Below, piece by piece: positions 24,605-34,090 of a stretch of DNA of 64,000 nt. The position numbers were made by a program, and so were the translations under genes. How positions within the stretch are numbered: position 1 is the stretch's first letter; every line of letters begins with the position of its first letter. Below the pieces are notes generated by a model. The model was not told where the DNA came from. It searched no databases and worked only from the letters and a program-made list of their open reading frames with translations. This DNA is from Monosporascus cannonballus (lineage: Eukaryota > Ascomycota > Sordariomycetes > Xylariales): the NCBI GenBank assembly GCA_004154925.1, contig QJNS01000225.1, positions 1 to 64,000 of the forward strand. The letters run 5' to 3'.

Positions 24605-26157
24605 TTAAATCAAAGTTAACGAAATCAAAAAATCTTTAAAAACGGCGTACCAAGCCTTAAATATCGCTATATATAGTTATTCTTCTGTTAATTGCTGGAA
24701 ATCATATTTCTCCTTTAAATAAAATTCCATCCAAGCCCATACGTTCTCGATAAAGTTTAAATCAAGGCTATTAAAAGGCCACTTAAGGGTGTATATTTTA
24801 AAGGTGTTAAACTTTTTAAAAATACGTTTTGCTTAATAAACCGGGTTATCGTTATGCTGAAATATAGGCGTATTAAAGAAACGATTTATGAATTTTTTAA
24901 CCATAAGAAATATTACTATATTATATTTCTTTGCAATAATACATTCTTAGCCCTTAGGTCATATATAACAAGGCCTTTTATACTTTTCTTAAAAGCATTC
25001 TTAAAACATCTACCTAAAAAAATCTTATATGCGAAAGTATGCGAAAAAATCCGAGTCTTCGACGTTATGAACCGTTAGCCACTGGCGGTAACAGGGCTAA
25101 ATAATTACGTAATATTCGTTAAATTATATTGAACCTCGTTCTAACAGGTTCTTTCGCGTAAGCTAGGCTTAAAGCCATTTTTTACATAATTCGGCTCTGT
25201 ATACCTTATCGTCAGCGTTTAAGGGGAGCTTTTTGCGGCCTTTAACTTTCCGATAAAAGCCTAACTTTAAAAAGGTACGATAAATAATATCTTCCCCGTA
25301 CCATTTAAGGCCAGAAACGAAGTACCGAAAGTTACCCTAAAATATCTAATAATAAGGCCAATCTTCAAGGAAATATAAAAGCTTTTAGGTTACTATCGGT
25401 GGTAAAATATTACGACCCGACAAGCTCCGATCTCAAGAGACGGTCAGGCAGGGAGCACACGGGCCACCTCCCGGGTTACGTGACCGTGATCACTGCCAAG
25501 CCAGTGATCATTAATGATCAAAGGTGATCCTAAGTGATCGTAATCACCACCAACGGCGTAATCACAAGTAATCAAGCCAAAAAGGAGAAGGATATATACG
25601 CTTATTATTTCCATAGTCTAGATAACTTCAGCTTATAATATAACATCGTTACCCAAAATACCTTTGGTATTACGAAACGTAATATGTTACTATATCTATT
25701 GCTCAGATTCCCACGATACTCCTGTCAATATAAACCCGTCGACTTAAGGTTTAATAGTTGGTTAAACCCTATAGCTCGTCACATAAAAGCTTTCATTTTT
25801 TTTTCGGACCTTTGCGAATCGGTATTAAAGGTATATTTAATACGTATTAGATCTGTCGGAAACTCGTTTTCGTTATCTCGGCGAGCTTTAGATACGTCAA
25901 ATTTGGAAAGTGTTTTTTTAATATCTAAATCTTATGCTTTTCGTCTTTCGTAAAGTTCTTTAAAGGGTTAGATTTTCGTAAGGTTTTCGGACTATGTTTA
26001 ATATTAAGATCGCGCTTTTTAAAAGGCTTTCGAAAAAGGTAACAAAGGCTTTGGGGTTATTATTAACGTTATTAAAGGCGTTCGGCAGCTTTAATTAACG
26101 GCGACGTTTTCCGAAAGCGTTATTTCTTAATATATCGAAGCTGGGCTTTTAGGTCCA
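24605..26157 (-). pseudogene. Tc1-type transposase relic, element 1
   Basis: Reads on the minus strand from MDLKAQLRYIKK (near 26155) to a stop at 24605-24607, interrupted by the solo LTR (25408-25783) and several stops. The C-terminal half is well preserved: QHNDNPVY (catalytic-Asp region), then WPFNSLDLNFIENVWAWMEF, the usual WP..SPDLNPIEN.W block that carries the catalytic Glu. Asp-to-Glu spacing is about 33-34 residues, as in the DD34E group. The expected catalytic Asp may be the Asn before the Asp in QHND (AAC from GAC). Inactive. Confidence 0.8.
25408..25783 (+). mobile_element. Solo LTR, gypsy A/B group
   Basis: 376 bp with perfect 5-bp target duplication TAAAA (25403-25407 and 25784-25788). 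Ends are TATTACGACCCG...AGCTCGTCACA. It is the inverse of the LTR at 60696-61073 and closest to it. It is much less RIP-damaged than the other LTRs and probably formed by LTR-LTR recombination. It splits the transposase relic of Tc1-type element 1. Confidence 0.88.
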
Positions 26158-26325
26158 TATTGGAAATTACGGAAAGGTTTTGATTCGAAGCAAATACAGC
26201 TGTTAGTAGGTTGATAAAACGTTATATACGGGTTATGGCAATGACGACTTATAGATCTGTAGAAACAGGTAGATTTCCATACGAATTCTATGGGAGTCTA
26301 CATACTAGCCTGTAAGGGAAACCAA

Positions 26326-26369
26326 GTGGGGCGGTGGAGGTAACTAACAAAAAATACCCCTGTGAGTTG
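26326..26369 (-). repeat. Right 44-bp TIR of Tc1-type element 1
   Basis: Inverse partner of 17513-17556. Immediately followed by the TA target and then the outermost 29 bp of the MULE-like element. Confidence 0.9.
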
Positions 26370-26400
26370 TAAAAGTGCATAGGTGGGTATTCTCTCGCCC

Positions 26401-26410
26401 TAACTTCGTT
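26401..26410 (+). repeat. Right 10-bp target-site duplication
   Basis: TAACTTCGTT, identical to 8531-8540. GC-balanced host sequence resumes right after it. Confidence 0.75.
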
Positions 26411-27094
26411 GACCTTTACCTACCTAGCGAATATGTGAAGATGGATGGTTGAAGTACCGCAAGTAAGGCGAGAAGTGGTAAGTAAGGAGTGGAATGGTCG
26501 GTAGACTCGATATCGCCTTATTCGATTTGTACTGTAAACTTCCAAGTGGTAAAGGTGGGTAGGAAGTGGTATTCTAATAGGTAGACGAGCGGCTCATGAT
26601 CTCGAAATGATATCGAGGTTGAAGGGATACTCCCCCCAATGCATTCGCTTAGGCCGAACAGGCAGCCGTCTCCTTTGTCCGTAATAACCTCTGAGTGTGA
26701 GATTGATGGATGATAGGTATCTACGTTCTCATATCCAGGTAGGTCATACAATGTATGACATGCCAACTGCTAACGGACCGCCTTAAACCGTCGAAATGGC
26801 CGTGGGGCTCGGGCATTTCTAAGCGCGGAGTTTGTCGGACATAACAGTGACGTTCCTTCGAAACAATTCGAAGTGGCCAGTGCCTACTTCGTACGTATTG
26901 ACCCGAAGCCCCCACCTCCAGGATCTCGAACCGCTAAAATCAGCGTCATCGTGAATTGAGTAAATCTGTCGCATTCCTTCCTCAATTCCTCGCACGCAAG
27001 CAAGCATCAATCATCCCTCGTTCGGAACCACCTAACTCACTACGTTTCCTTTGTTCATTATCATCGAGTCTATATACGCGTACGAACCATAACG
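26411..27094. other. Intergenic, upstream of TMBIM gene
   Basis: Normal-GC sequence that should contain the promoter of the gene starting at 27095. A TATA-like TCTATATACG lies about 25-30 bases before the ATG. Nothing else is supported. Confidence 0.5.
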
Positions 27095-28196
27095 ATGTCC
27101 TTCACGATCACGGTCCGCCAGGGACCCGGTCGCCTGGCTTCCAGGTTACCTGACCTGGCCAAATCGTCATACCGAGCCTCTGCTCCCGTGCGAGCTTTTC
27201 ACCAGTCGGCGAAGCCATCGACTTTTTTCACATCCAGGCCGGTGGTCGCATCATCACTTGGGAAGCCAGCGACGAAAAGTGCCTTCGCTCAGTCAAGGAC
27301 ATATATGCAGCCGTCCGCGCCACCAGCCGCCGACGCAGGCTCAACCATGCGCCGGTTACTCGTCGGAGGTGCCATCTTCGGCGGTACCCTCATTGGTATC
27401 AATGCTGTCTTCAACCGCGAGACCCGAGAGGACGGCGGAATGCCCCCTTACGAGCGTTCATACCTGAACCAGACTTTCCTCCACACCGGTCTTGGCGTCG
27501 GCATCATCGGTGTGACTGCAAGACAGATGGTTCAGAGCGGTTTCGTCTACAGGCTGATGGTGACTAACCCGTGGGTGGTGGCGATTGGTGGTCTGGCTCT
27601 CAGTTTCGGTACGATGCTCGGAACCCGCGCTATCGAGCCTGAGAAGTAAGTTTGATCTCTTTTTATTATCCCCAACATCTCGAGTAAGTGCTGACGTGAA
27701 TTCAAATAGCTACATTCCCAAGTACGCTCTGTGGGCTGCCTTCAACGCCACCCAAGCCGCCTTCATTGCTCCTCTCATCGCCTTCGCCCCCGGCGCCTTG
27801 ATTGCCCGTGCCGGTCTCTACACGGTCGCCATGATGGGATCCATCTCCTTCGTCGGTGCCACTGCCAAGCAGGAGAAGTACATGTACATCGGTGGTCCTC
27901 TCCTTGCCGGTGCCGCTATCGTCGCCGTCTCCGGCCTCGCGCCTCTCGTCATCCCGGCGACGGCAGTCCGAACCCTGGCCTTCACCGAGAACCTCTGGTT
28001 GTATGGCGGTTTGGCAGTCTTCGGCGGCTTCACCCTGTACGACGTCCAGAAGATTGTCTACCACGCTCGTATGGCTGAGGCCGGTGTCATCAAGAAGGAC
28101 CCGGTCAACGAGAGCATCTCCCTGGAGCTGGACTTCCTGAACATCTTCATCAGAATGGTCCAGATCCTGATGATGCAGCAGAACCGCAAGAAGTAG
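27095..28196 (+). CDS. Mitochondrial Bax-inhibitor-1/TMBIM5 (GHITM)-like protein
   Basis: Two exons, 27095-27645 and 27710-28196, joined across a 64-bp intron (27646-27709). The intron has donor GTAAGT, branch-like CTGAC and acceptor AATAG. The junction gives ...IEPENYIPKYALWAAFNATQ, and the product is about 345 residues, the usual size for GHITM proteins. The N-terminus (MSFTITVRQGPGRLASRLPD) is basic and hydroxylated, like a mitochondrial presequence. About seven hydrophobic segments follow, ending in the family-typical LYGGLAVFGGFTLYDVQKIV and a charged tail LDFLNIFIRMVQILMMQQNR. The family comprises multi-pass channel/exchanger-like proteins; the mitochondrial branch sits in the inner membrane and affects cristae and cation exchange. 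The gene appears intact and unaffected by RIP despite lying about 700 bp from AT block 1. The function in this organism is inferred from the family. Confidence 0.93.
27646..27709 (+). other. Intron in TMBIM-like gene
   Basis: GTAAGT donor, CTGAC branch-like site near 27690 and AG acceptor at 27708-27709. Splicing keeps the frame and restores conserved sequence on both sides. Confidence 0.9.
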
Positions 28197-29274
28197 ACGG
28201 ATAGGGGGCGGATTTGACAATGTAACACTATGACGGAAGGCGGATTAAAGCTGGCTATATAACATTATTGATTCCCTGAGTGCTGGAAGGAGAGTCAGCG
28301 ATTCAAGGTTGATTAGTCCTTTCAAGAGGCAGAAGAACCCCTCTCTGTAGTTAGTTAGTTAGCCTTAGTGGGTCGTCGTTTGCATCGGTAATTGAACACC
28401 AGAATGAACCCAGTCGGAAACCTGTTCGCCATGATATTTTCGCCCCTGTTACAGGTTTGAGAGTTGGGTGTGTATAGCATAATTTCCAAATATATGGATC
28501 TTCCAGCCACAAAGTCTAGAGAAGCTCCTCGGTCATATCTTCTCCACCTCAGGTCTTAGGCCATAGCATGGGAATCCTAGCTACCTTTTCCTTCTAGCGT
28601 GCCAGGGGGCACTTTAGTCCGCCAGGTAGGTACTTATAAGTTGCTCACTGGCAAAGTAGTGGCTGCCGCCGCAGCTGTGCCAGATTGCCTCTCCTGACAG
28701 TTTTCTGATTAGTGCTGAGCCCAAACTGAATATCTATGTGTCTTTTGGCGCGCTCAAGCTTTTTAACAGAGGTTTCTCCTTTCACATCGCGCGACTCTGG
28801 GTTTCTTTGATCCTTGTTTGGTACCTGCCCTGTCCCATAGGTCAGTCCAGGGGAGCTGGTAGATGTTGAACATTTGCTTTGCGGCTTTGATTTACCTCCA
28901 GCCTTCTGTCAGCCAAAGCATTGCCCACGGGATGACTAGAAGAGGAGAGATTGGATACTAAATCACTCTTCTGAGTCTTTCTCTGATGTACGGCGATTGT
29001 GTGTTTTAAAAGACCTGCGTTCTACGACCATCTTAAAGGCAAGTGCATGCTGGCATAGTCCCAATCATCCCACCTTCACCTGACGGCGCGCTGCTTTCCA
29101 AGGTGCCCGTATATTTTAAGGATCTCGGCCTGCAGGCAACAGAACCACCGACCCGCCCTTTTCGACTTCATCTTTATGTTTAGACAGACCTAATCCTGGC
29201 CGACACGACACTCGGCCTCTACATATAACGGATTCAAGTACATACGGATACATATATAGGACGCAGTGTTCAAT
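28197..29274. other. Intergenic between two plus-strand genes
   Basis: 3' UTR of the TMBIM-like gene and promoter/5' UTR of the F-box gene. TTAG repeats lie near 28350. Nothing else is supported. Confidence 0.5.
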
Positions 29275-30882
29275 ATGACAGCCCAAGCCAGTGAAGTACA
29301 GCCGCAGGACGTGGAGGATTTACTCGACAATGACGATCAATCCTCTATTGGCAACCCCGAGAGTCCGGACGTCAAGTCCACCGAGGAGGCCGAGAAGACA
29401 GTGGGAGATGCATCATCCTCATCATCATCGTCTCAGTCACCAGTATCGTCATCGTCGCACTCGGGCCAGAACCTCTCAAGGTTGATGCTTCTTCCCCAAG
29501 AACTATTCGACGAAATCACGAGTTACCTGAACCCGGCCCACATCGTGCTACTGGCCCTCGTCAACAAGGAGCTAATGGGGCGCTTCCTCCACCAACACCC
29601 ACCCCTGCCCCCACCACCCCCGGATCAGCAGCAGCAGGGGCAGCCGCCCACGCCGGCGGGACCGGCCGCCCCATCGTCGCCGTGGAGGGCGCTCGGGGAC
29701 TACATCCGGACCTCGGACACGGCAAAGGGCAGGATCCGGGGCACGCTGCTGAGCACGCTCGACCTCGACCTGCCGGACCTCGTGTACTGCTACAAGTGCC
29801 GTAAGATGCACGACCCGTTCGTGACGTTCATGGACCCGATCTACGCCCCCCACAAGTCGCGCCGCTGCGTCGACTACGGCGCCGATCATCACATGCCGCC
29901 GCGGGCCACGCGCAAGCTGATCCGCACCATCACGAAGCAGCGCATGCGCGGCGACGCCGGCTACCGCCACCTCCTACAGCAGGTCAACAACACGACGACC
30001 TGCTACCGCGGCGGCAGGCTGGGCCAAACCTCCCTGCGCATGCGGTACCGCGGCGACTCGGTGCTGCTACGGCGGCAGCAGGTAGTCGCGTCGGTCAACA
30101 AGACGCCATTTAGCCTCTGGCTGTTCAACGCGCAGCTGGACGCTGCCGCCAACCGCGCCGCCGCGCAGGCCCTGCCCAAGGTCCACCGCATCTGTAACCA
30201 CCTCACGTGGATGGACCGGTACGCGGTCCTGCTGGACTGCCTGCTGCGCCCCCTGTGCAGGAAGGAGCAGGCGAACGAGGCACACCCGGTACACACGTAC
30301 GCGTGCTTCAGCCACGAAGACCCGTTCGACCCCGCACAGCCGGGCAGCGGGCACGCGATCGCCGAACGGCTGCGCCAGCTGGCCCTGGCCTCGCAAACAA
30401 CAACAACAACAACAACAGCGCCCGACGCGGTGACGGCGACGGACGTGCCGCCGCTGCTGGGCGCCGTGCAGTGCTGCGACCGGTGCACGACGGACTTCGC
30501 GCTCGACGTGGCGCCGCTGCCGGCGCCGTTCCACTGGGGCTTCGTGCTGACGACGTGGCTCGACCTCGGCCGCATCGACTTCTGCGCCAAGTGGGACAGC
30601 CACCGCGACGTGCGACCCGGGCGCGACTTCTGGCGCCCCGCGGGCAACGCGGTCCCGGACATCTGCGAGCGCTTCGAGGACCTGACGTCCTGGCGCGCCG
30701 GGCCGCCCCGCCCCGCCGCCGCCGTCCGCCCCCTCGACCTCGACCGCATGCGCAACTACGGCTGGGCCGAGCGCGCCGCCGCGGGCCGCGACCGCTACGT
30801 CGCGTGGGCCTCGGCGCACTGCGTGGACCCAATGACGGGCAGGATCCTTGATCCGGATCCGCTGGAGGACGCCGACTACTGA
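29275..30882 (+). CDS. F-box protein with Cys-rich region
   Basis: Single-exon frame of 535 residues. The first ATG in frame is 29275; an upstream GTG at 29266 is not a credible eukaryotic start. An acidic N-terminus with a poly-Ser run is followed by an F-box at about 68-107 (LPQELFDEITSYLNPAHIVL), a Pro/Gln-rich linker, then a conserved-looking region starting DLVYCYKCRKMHDPF. That region has CxxC-xxx-H and later CRRCVD-like and CCDRCTTDF pairs that could hold zinc. A poly-Thr run is coded by ACA repeats near 30397-30418. F-box proteins act as substrate adaptors in SCF ubiquitin ligases, and this architecture is common among fungal orphan F-box proteins. The substrate is unknown. GC is very high in the second half. 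Confidence 0.85.
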   Translation: MTAQASEVQPQDVEDLLDNDDQSSIGNPESPDVKSTEEAEKTVGDASSSSSSSQSPVSSSSHSGQNLSRLMLLPQELFDEITSYLNPAHIVLLALVNKELMGRFLHQHPPLPPPPPDQQQQGQPPTPAGPAAPSSPWRALGDYIRTSDTAKGRIRGTLLSTLDLDLPDLVYCYKCRKMHDPFVTFMDPIYAPHKSRRCVDYGADHHMPPRATRKLIRTITKQRMRGDAGYRHLLQQVNNTTTCYRGGRLGQTSLRMRYRGDSVLLRRQQVVASVNKTPFSLWLFNAQLDAAANRAAAQALPKVHRICNHLTWMDRYAVLLDCLLRPLCRKEQANEAHPVHTYACFSHEDPFDPAQPGSGHAIAERLRQLALASQTTTTTTTAPDAVTATDVPPLLGAVQCCDRCTTDFALDVAPLPAPFHWGFVLTTWLDLGRIDFCAKWDSHRDVRPGRDFWRPAGNAVPDICERFEDLTSWRAGPPRPAAAVRPLDLDRMRNYGWAERAAAGRDRYVAWASAHCVDPMTGRILDPDPLEDADY

Positions 30883-31435
30883 TCTTTATTGGCTGACGAG
30901 GTTTCGGGGGCCGCGTGGATGTTTCGGGGCGTTTGTGCGCTTGATTCTTTTATTATTACAGCTAAGGGGGTAACATGTAGGATTCTCATTTTTCAGAGTG
31001 CATGTCTGCGCGTTGACAGAACGACTGGTTTGCGGGTATCACGGCGGAACTCAGCGGCGAAACTCAGGGGTGGGACTCGATAAGAGATGTCGGAATGAAT
31101 CATCTCAACCGATTGCATGCTAGCGGTATTGGTACTTGCTATTCAGGTAGAAACTCAACCCTGGTTGGAATCCAGTAGGTTATCACCAATAACATGGAAT
31201 GAGCGGAGACGCTATTCGGACACGCCCGGTTGCCTATGCCTTCAATCTCCAACCAAAGATCACAGGGACAATCAGACCAGCGATCATCACTGGTCCGCCT
31301 GCCCCCGCCCAGCCGTATCCGTTGATATGGGGCCGCAAGTAACGGACAGCGTACTCTCCTTCCCCAGCCCAATGTAGCTCACCGACCAACCACTCGAATC
31401 TCCTCACGAACTCACGAAACCCGCGTCCCCCTCAC
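30883..31435. other. Convergent intergenic region
   Basis: Lies between the stops of the plus-strand F-box gene and the minus-strand MsrA gene, so mainly two 3' UTRs. A minus-strand open frame is listed separately. Confidence 0.5.
31234..31431 (-). other. Unidentified open frame downstream of MsrA
   Basis: About 65 codons with no early ATG, directly downstream of MsrA on the same strand. It reads VRYLRPHINGYGWAGAGGPV, then a hydrophobic stretch MIAGLIVPVIFGWRLKA and a stop at 31234-31236, resembling a single membrane anchor. It could be an alternative terminal exon of MsrA (the MsrA stop lies in a GTAAGT-like donor context), an exon of another small gene, or chance. Confidence 0.25.
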
Positions 31436-32255
31436 TTACTTGAGCGGCGGGAACGACCTCAGGAAGTGGCTCGGGCACTCGTACCCGGACGGGTTTTTGT
31501 CGAGGTACAGCTGGTGGTAGTCCTCGGCGTCCCACCACTGGCCGGCGGGGGCGATCTCGGTCCTGACGCCGCCGCCGTACCACTCCTCGTCGACCTGGCG
31601 CGTCACCTCGCGCGCCACGCGCTCCTGCTCGGGCGAGTGGAAGAAGATGGCGCTGCGGTACTGCGTCCCCACGTCCGGCCCCTGCCGGTTCGCCGTCGTC
31701 GGGTCGTGCATCCGGTAGAAGAACTCGAGGAGCTGCCGGTACGTCGTCTGCTGCGGGTCATAGAGGATCTGCAGGGCTTCGGCGTCTTGGTTTCGTAAAT
31801 GTTAGTGACCGTTTAGAGAAGAAGGGGGGGCGGAAAATGGAACGAAAAGAAGAAGAGAATTACTCACGTCCCGTGCTCCCCGAGCACACTTCCCGGTACC
31901 CCGGGTGGCTCGCGTCGCCCCCCGTGTAGCCCACGCGCGCGTCGTACAGGCCCTTGCCCCCGAAGTGCTTTCGGAACAGGTGCTCGACGCCCCAGAAGCA
32001 GCCGGCGGCGAGCGTGGCCTTCTCAGCGCCGTCCGGGACTGCCGCTGAGCGCCCCGCGGAGCCATCGCCGCTTATCCCGAGGCGCGTGCTGCTGGACAGC
32101 GGCCGGAAGAGCCGCGAGACGAAGTTCGGCATCGCGAAGGCTGCGGCCATGGCTGCGACTGCGGTTGCGATTGCGACGGTCGGTAGTAGTGATGGTTGGG
32201 TCGAAGGGTTCGGGACTTGGCTGTTGCTGCCGCTACCGGTAGTGGTTGCGCTCAT
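31436..32255 (-). CDS. msrA: Peptide methionine-S-sulfoxide reductase
   Basis: Two exons, 32255-31868 and 31785-31436, with an 82-bp intron (31786-31867; GTGAGT donor, AAG acceptor). The joined frame gives [20 protein letters not shown], the expected family sequence, and the product is 245 residues. The catalytic GCFWG motif has its nucleophilic Cys at about 86. Other family blocks are [34 protein letters not shown] and a C-terminal [14 protein letters not shown]. MsrA reduces methionine-S-sulfoxide in proteins and free methionine using thioredoxin, repairing oxidative damage. The first 80 residues are not part of the core: a hydrophobic stretch (about 24-42) followed by Arg/Ser-rich sequence suggests a mitochondrial presequence or membrane anchor. 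The start lies only 261 bp from a RIP-affected Tc1-type element. Confidence 0.95.
31786..31867 (-). other. Intron in msrA
   Basis: 82 bp with GTGAGT donor and AAG acceptor. A CTAAC branch-like sequence lies about 15 bases before the acceptor. Removal restores a conserved His codon at the junction. Confidence 0.9.
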
Positions 32256-32353
32256 GAAAAAAGCCGTTACTCGGCTCGGGTTGGGTTCGTCGTCTTTGGC
32301 CCTTACGGCGGAATAATTTGACGTTTTATACAGGTATCAGGTGATGGCGACGG

Positions 32354-32407
32354 AGCTTTGGAATAACACGTATTCATGATTCCAAAGCTGCTTGCTTCAT
32401 GACGTCT
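32354..32407. promoter_or_regulatory. Inverted repeat and bZIP-like site upstream of msrA
   Basis: Perfect 11-bp inverted repeat AGCTTTGGAAT (32354-32364) / ATTCCAAAGCT (32379-32389) with a 14-bp spacer, about 100-135 bp before the msrA start. It is followed by TGACGTCT (32400-32407), resembling a CRE/AP-1-type bZIP site. Oxidative-stress control of msrA through bZIP factors would be plausible, but this is inference from short motifs. Confidence 0.35.
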
Positions 32408-33726
32408 TATCATACCCCGCTAAGAATGACAAATACCGGTATCCCGTTACAGAAGGTGGGGCACACAAATCGTGGTGCTTATGCACATAAGCAGATTACC
32501 TAGCTCGGAGAGAGTACACCCTAACAGGGATTATTGCAGTTAGTGGCATACAAGCCCCACCTTTCTAGATCCTTCTTCGCCAATTGGCATAAGTGGCTTT
32601 CTTGTACCCTCCATATAAATTTATATGGGTAATATATCTAACTTACTTCGATAAGGGCCAATATGGGATCAGAGCTTTAACGCCTAGGTAAAGAACTATT
32701 ACGAGGAATGGCGAAAGCGTTGCCCGCAACGCTTTCGTTCCTTATCCTTTCCTACGCTTAAACTCTTTCATAATGGCTAATCAAAAGCTTTTTCTGCAGA
32801 ATCGCCTTAAGCCCACAAGCCCTACTATTGCCCGCGTTAAACGTATGCAACTCGCTGCGCAACAGCCTGTTATTAGGGAAATCCGTCAAATATCCAAGCG
32901 GAAAACGAAAAAAAAAAAAAAAAAACGTACGGGCTATCACCGCCGCCTTATTCGCGATAAAAAAAAATCGTCGTTCGAACGTTTCGAAATATCGTTAATT
33001 GGTTATATAAAAAATCGAAAAATAAACAGACTACTTTTAACGTTAAATACAGCTAACGTTATTGGGGCTTTTAATACCTTATAGCCACAAAAAGTATTTT
33101 ATCGCGATAAGCGGTCTTTTCCTTTAGCGGTTAAAGGAATTCCTCGATAAAGTTATCAATATCGGAAAATCGTTTGGAACCACCTTTCTTTTTTTTTATT
33201 TCTGGCCTCGAACAATATAGCGAAAACGCGATTAATTTCGCGATAAAGTTGCTTAGCTATAGCCGTATTATTCGCCGCCGTTAACTAAAGCTAACAGCCC
33301 GATAGAAAAAAGCTTATAAATGTTTCGTAAAACGTTAGCTTTAATTAAAGCTTAACTGTAAAAACTAACTTAAAAGCTCGCTTATATCGATTGTTTTACC
33401 GACGAAATCTGAGCTTATACGAACGACAACTTTAAACAATAATTCACTATTTACACATGCGAAAATCCTAGTAATTTCGACTTTTTTCGCGTAAAAAATT
33501 AGGGTTAGATATTTTAAAAGACGATCTATAAAAAGCAAAAGGGATTTTACTTTATATGGCCTAAGAAATAAAAAGAAATTACTATAAAAAATATATTAAC
33601 TATATCGTTTCTTTAATCGTTTAATAGCGAAATAATAGACGTTTTACGATAATTTTTTAAGAGGATAACGTTTTTGCGCATATGACTTGGATTACGAAAT
33701 ATATAATTTGCAATTAGTACGGAATT

Positions 33727-33890
33727 TGTCAGATATAAAGGACATCAGTTATGTCTGTATTAATAACTCGTTGCAGGTATTTTAAAACACGTATTGTATT
33801 TTAAGGTGTTCTAGTTCCAGAATATATATGTTCCGATCAAAGGGAATCTTCCGTATATAGGGTATTAAAACACCCCTTTATTAACTAATA
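33727..33890 (-). repeat. Left (3') LTR of copia element
   Basis: 164 bp; same length as its partner, with differences that are nearly all transitions. Confidence 0.92.
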
Positions 33891-34090
33891 TATCCTCTGA
33901 ATACTTTAAAGTATTTACGGTATTAATTATTACAACTCCTAAAGCTATAATTATCCATTTTATTTTTCTTTCGGAGATTAAATTTTCTTAATTAATTTCT
34001 TTTTTAAAGTCTTTCGCAGGGCATCCTTCCGTTAATCCAGGGCTTTCGTAATATTTATTAATTTTAGCTGCTTTTTAAAATACTTAAAAA

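Larger units (their letters stand above)
17513..26369 (-). mobile_element. Tc1/mariner-type element 1, with nested insertions
   Basis: Flanked by TA dinucleotides (17511-17512 and 26370-26371) with 44-bp terminal inverted repeats starting CAACTC that differ at one base. Without the gypsy insertion (17637-24564) and the solo LTR (25408-25783), each counted with one copy of its target duplication, it is about 1.54 kb, normal for Tc1-type elements. The transposase relic lies on the minus strand to the right of the gypsy insertion. TA target plus the DDE motif give the superfamily. Confidence 0.88.
8541..26400 (-). mobile_element. MULE-like DNA transposon hosting nested insertions
   Basis: The AT-rich block is flanked by the 10-bp direct repeat TAACTTCGTT. 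Its own ends are degenerate inverted repeats of roughly 150 bp. Left 8541-8695 and the reverse complement of 17380-17510 share units such as TACGGGTTACCCATAGG (RIP-softened to TACGGATTACCTATAG on the left). The right terminus continues past the Tc1-type insertion as 26372-26400. Removing that insertion leaves about 9.0 kb. Long terminal inverted repeats with a 9-11-bp target duplication are typical of Mutator-like elements, which is the basis of the class call. No MULE transposase motif was found. Open stretches on the minus strand (10315-10570 and about 12550-12752) suggest minus-strand coding. Other large-TIR classes remain possible. Confidence 0.6.

Noticed and set aside
27702..28220. 172-codon minus-strand frame
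   Set aside because: Antisense shadow of the second exon of the TMBIM-like gene.
30003..30819. Two 250-codon minus-strand open frames opposite the F-box gene
   Set aside because: They overlap the well-supported plus-strand F-box protein in GC-rich sequence where antisense frames stay open by chance; composition is Arg/Ala-rich without domains.
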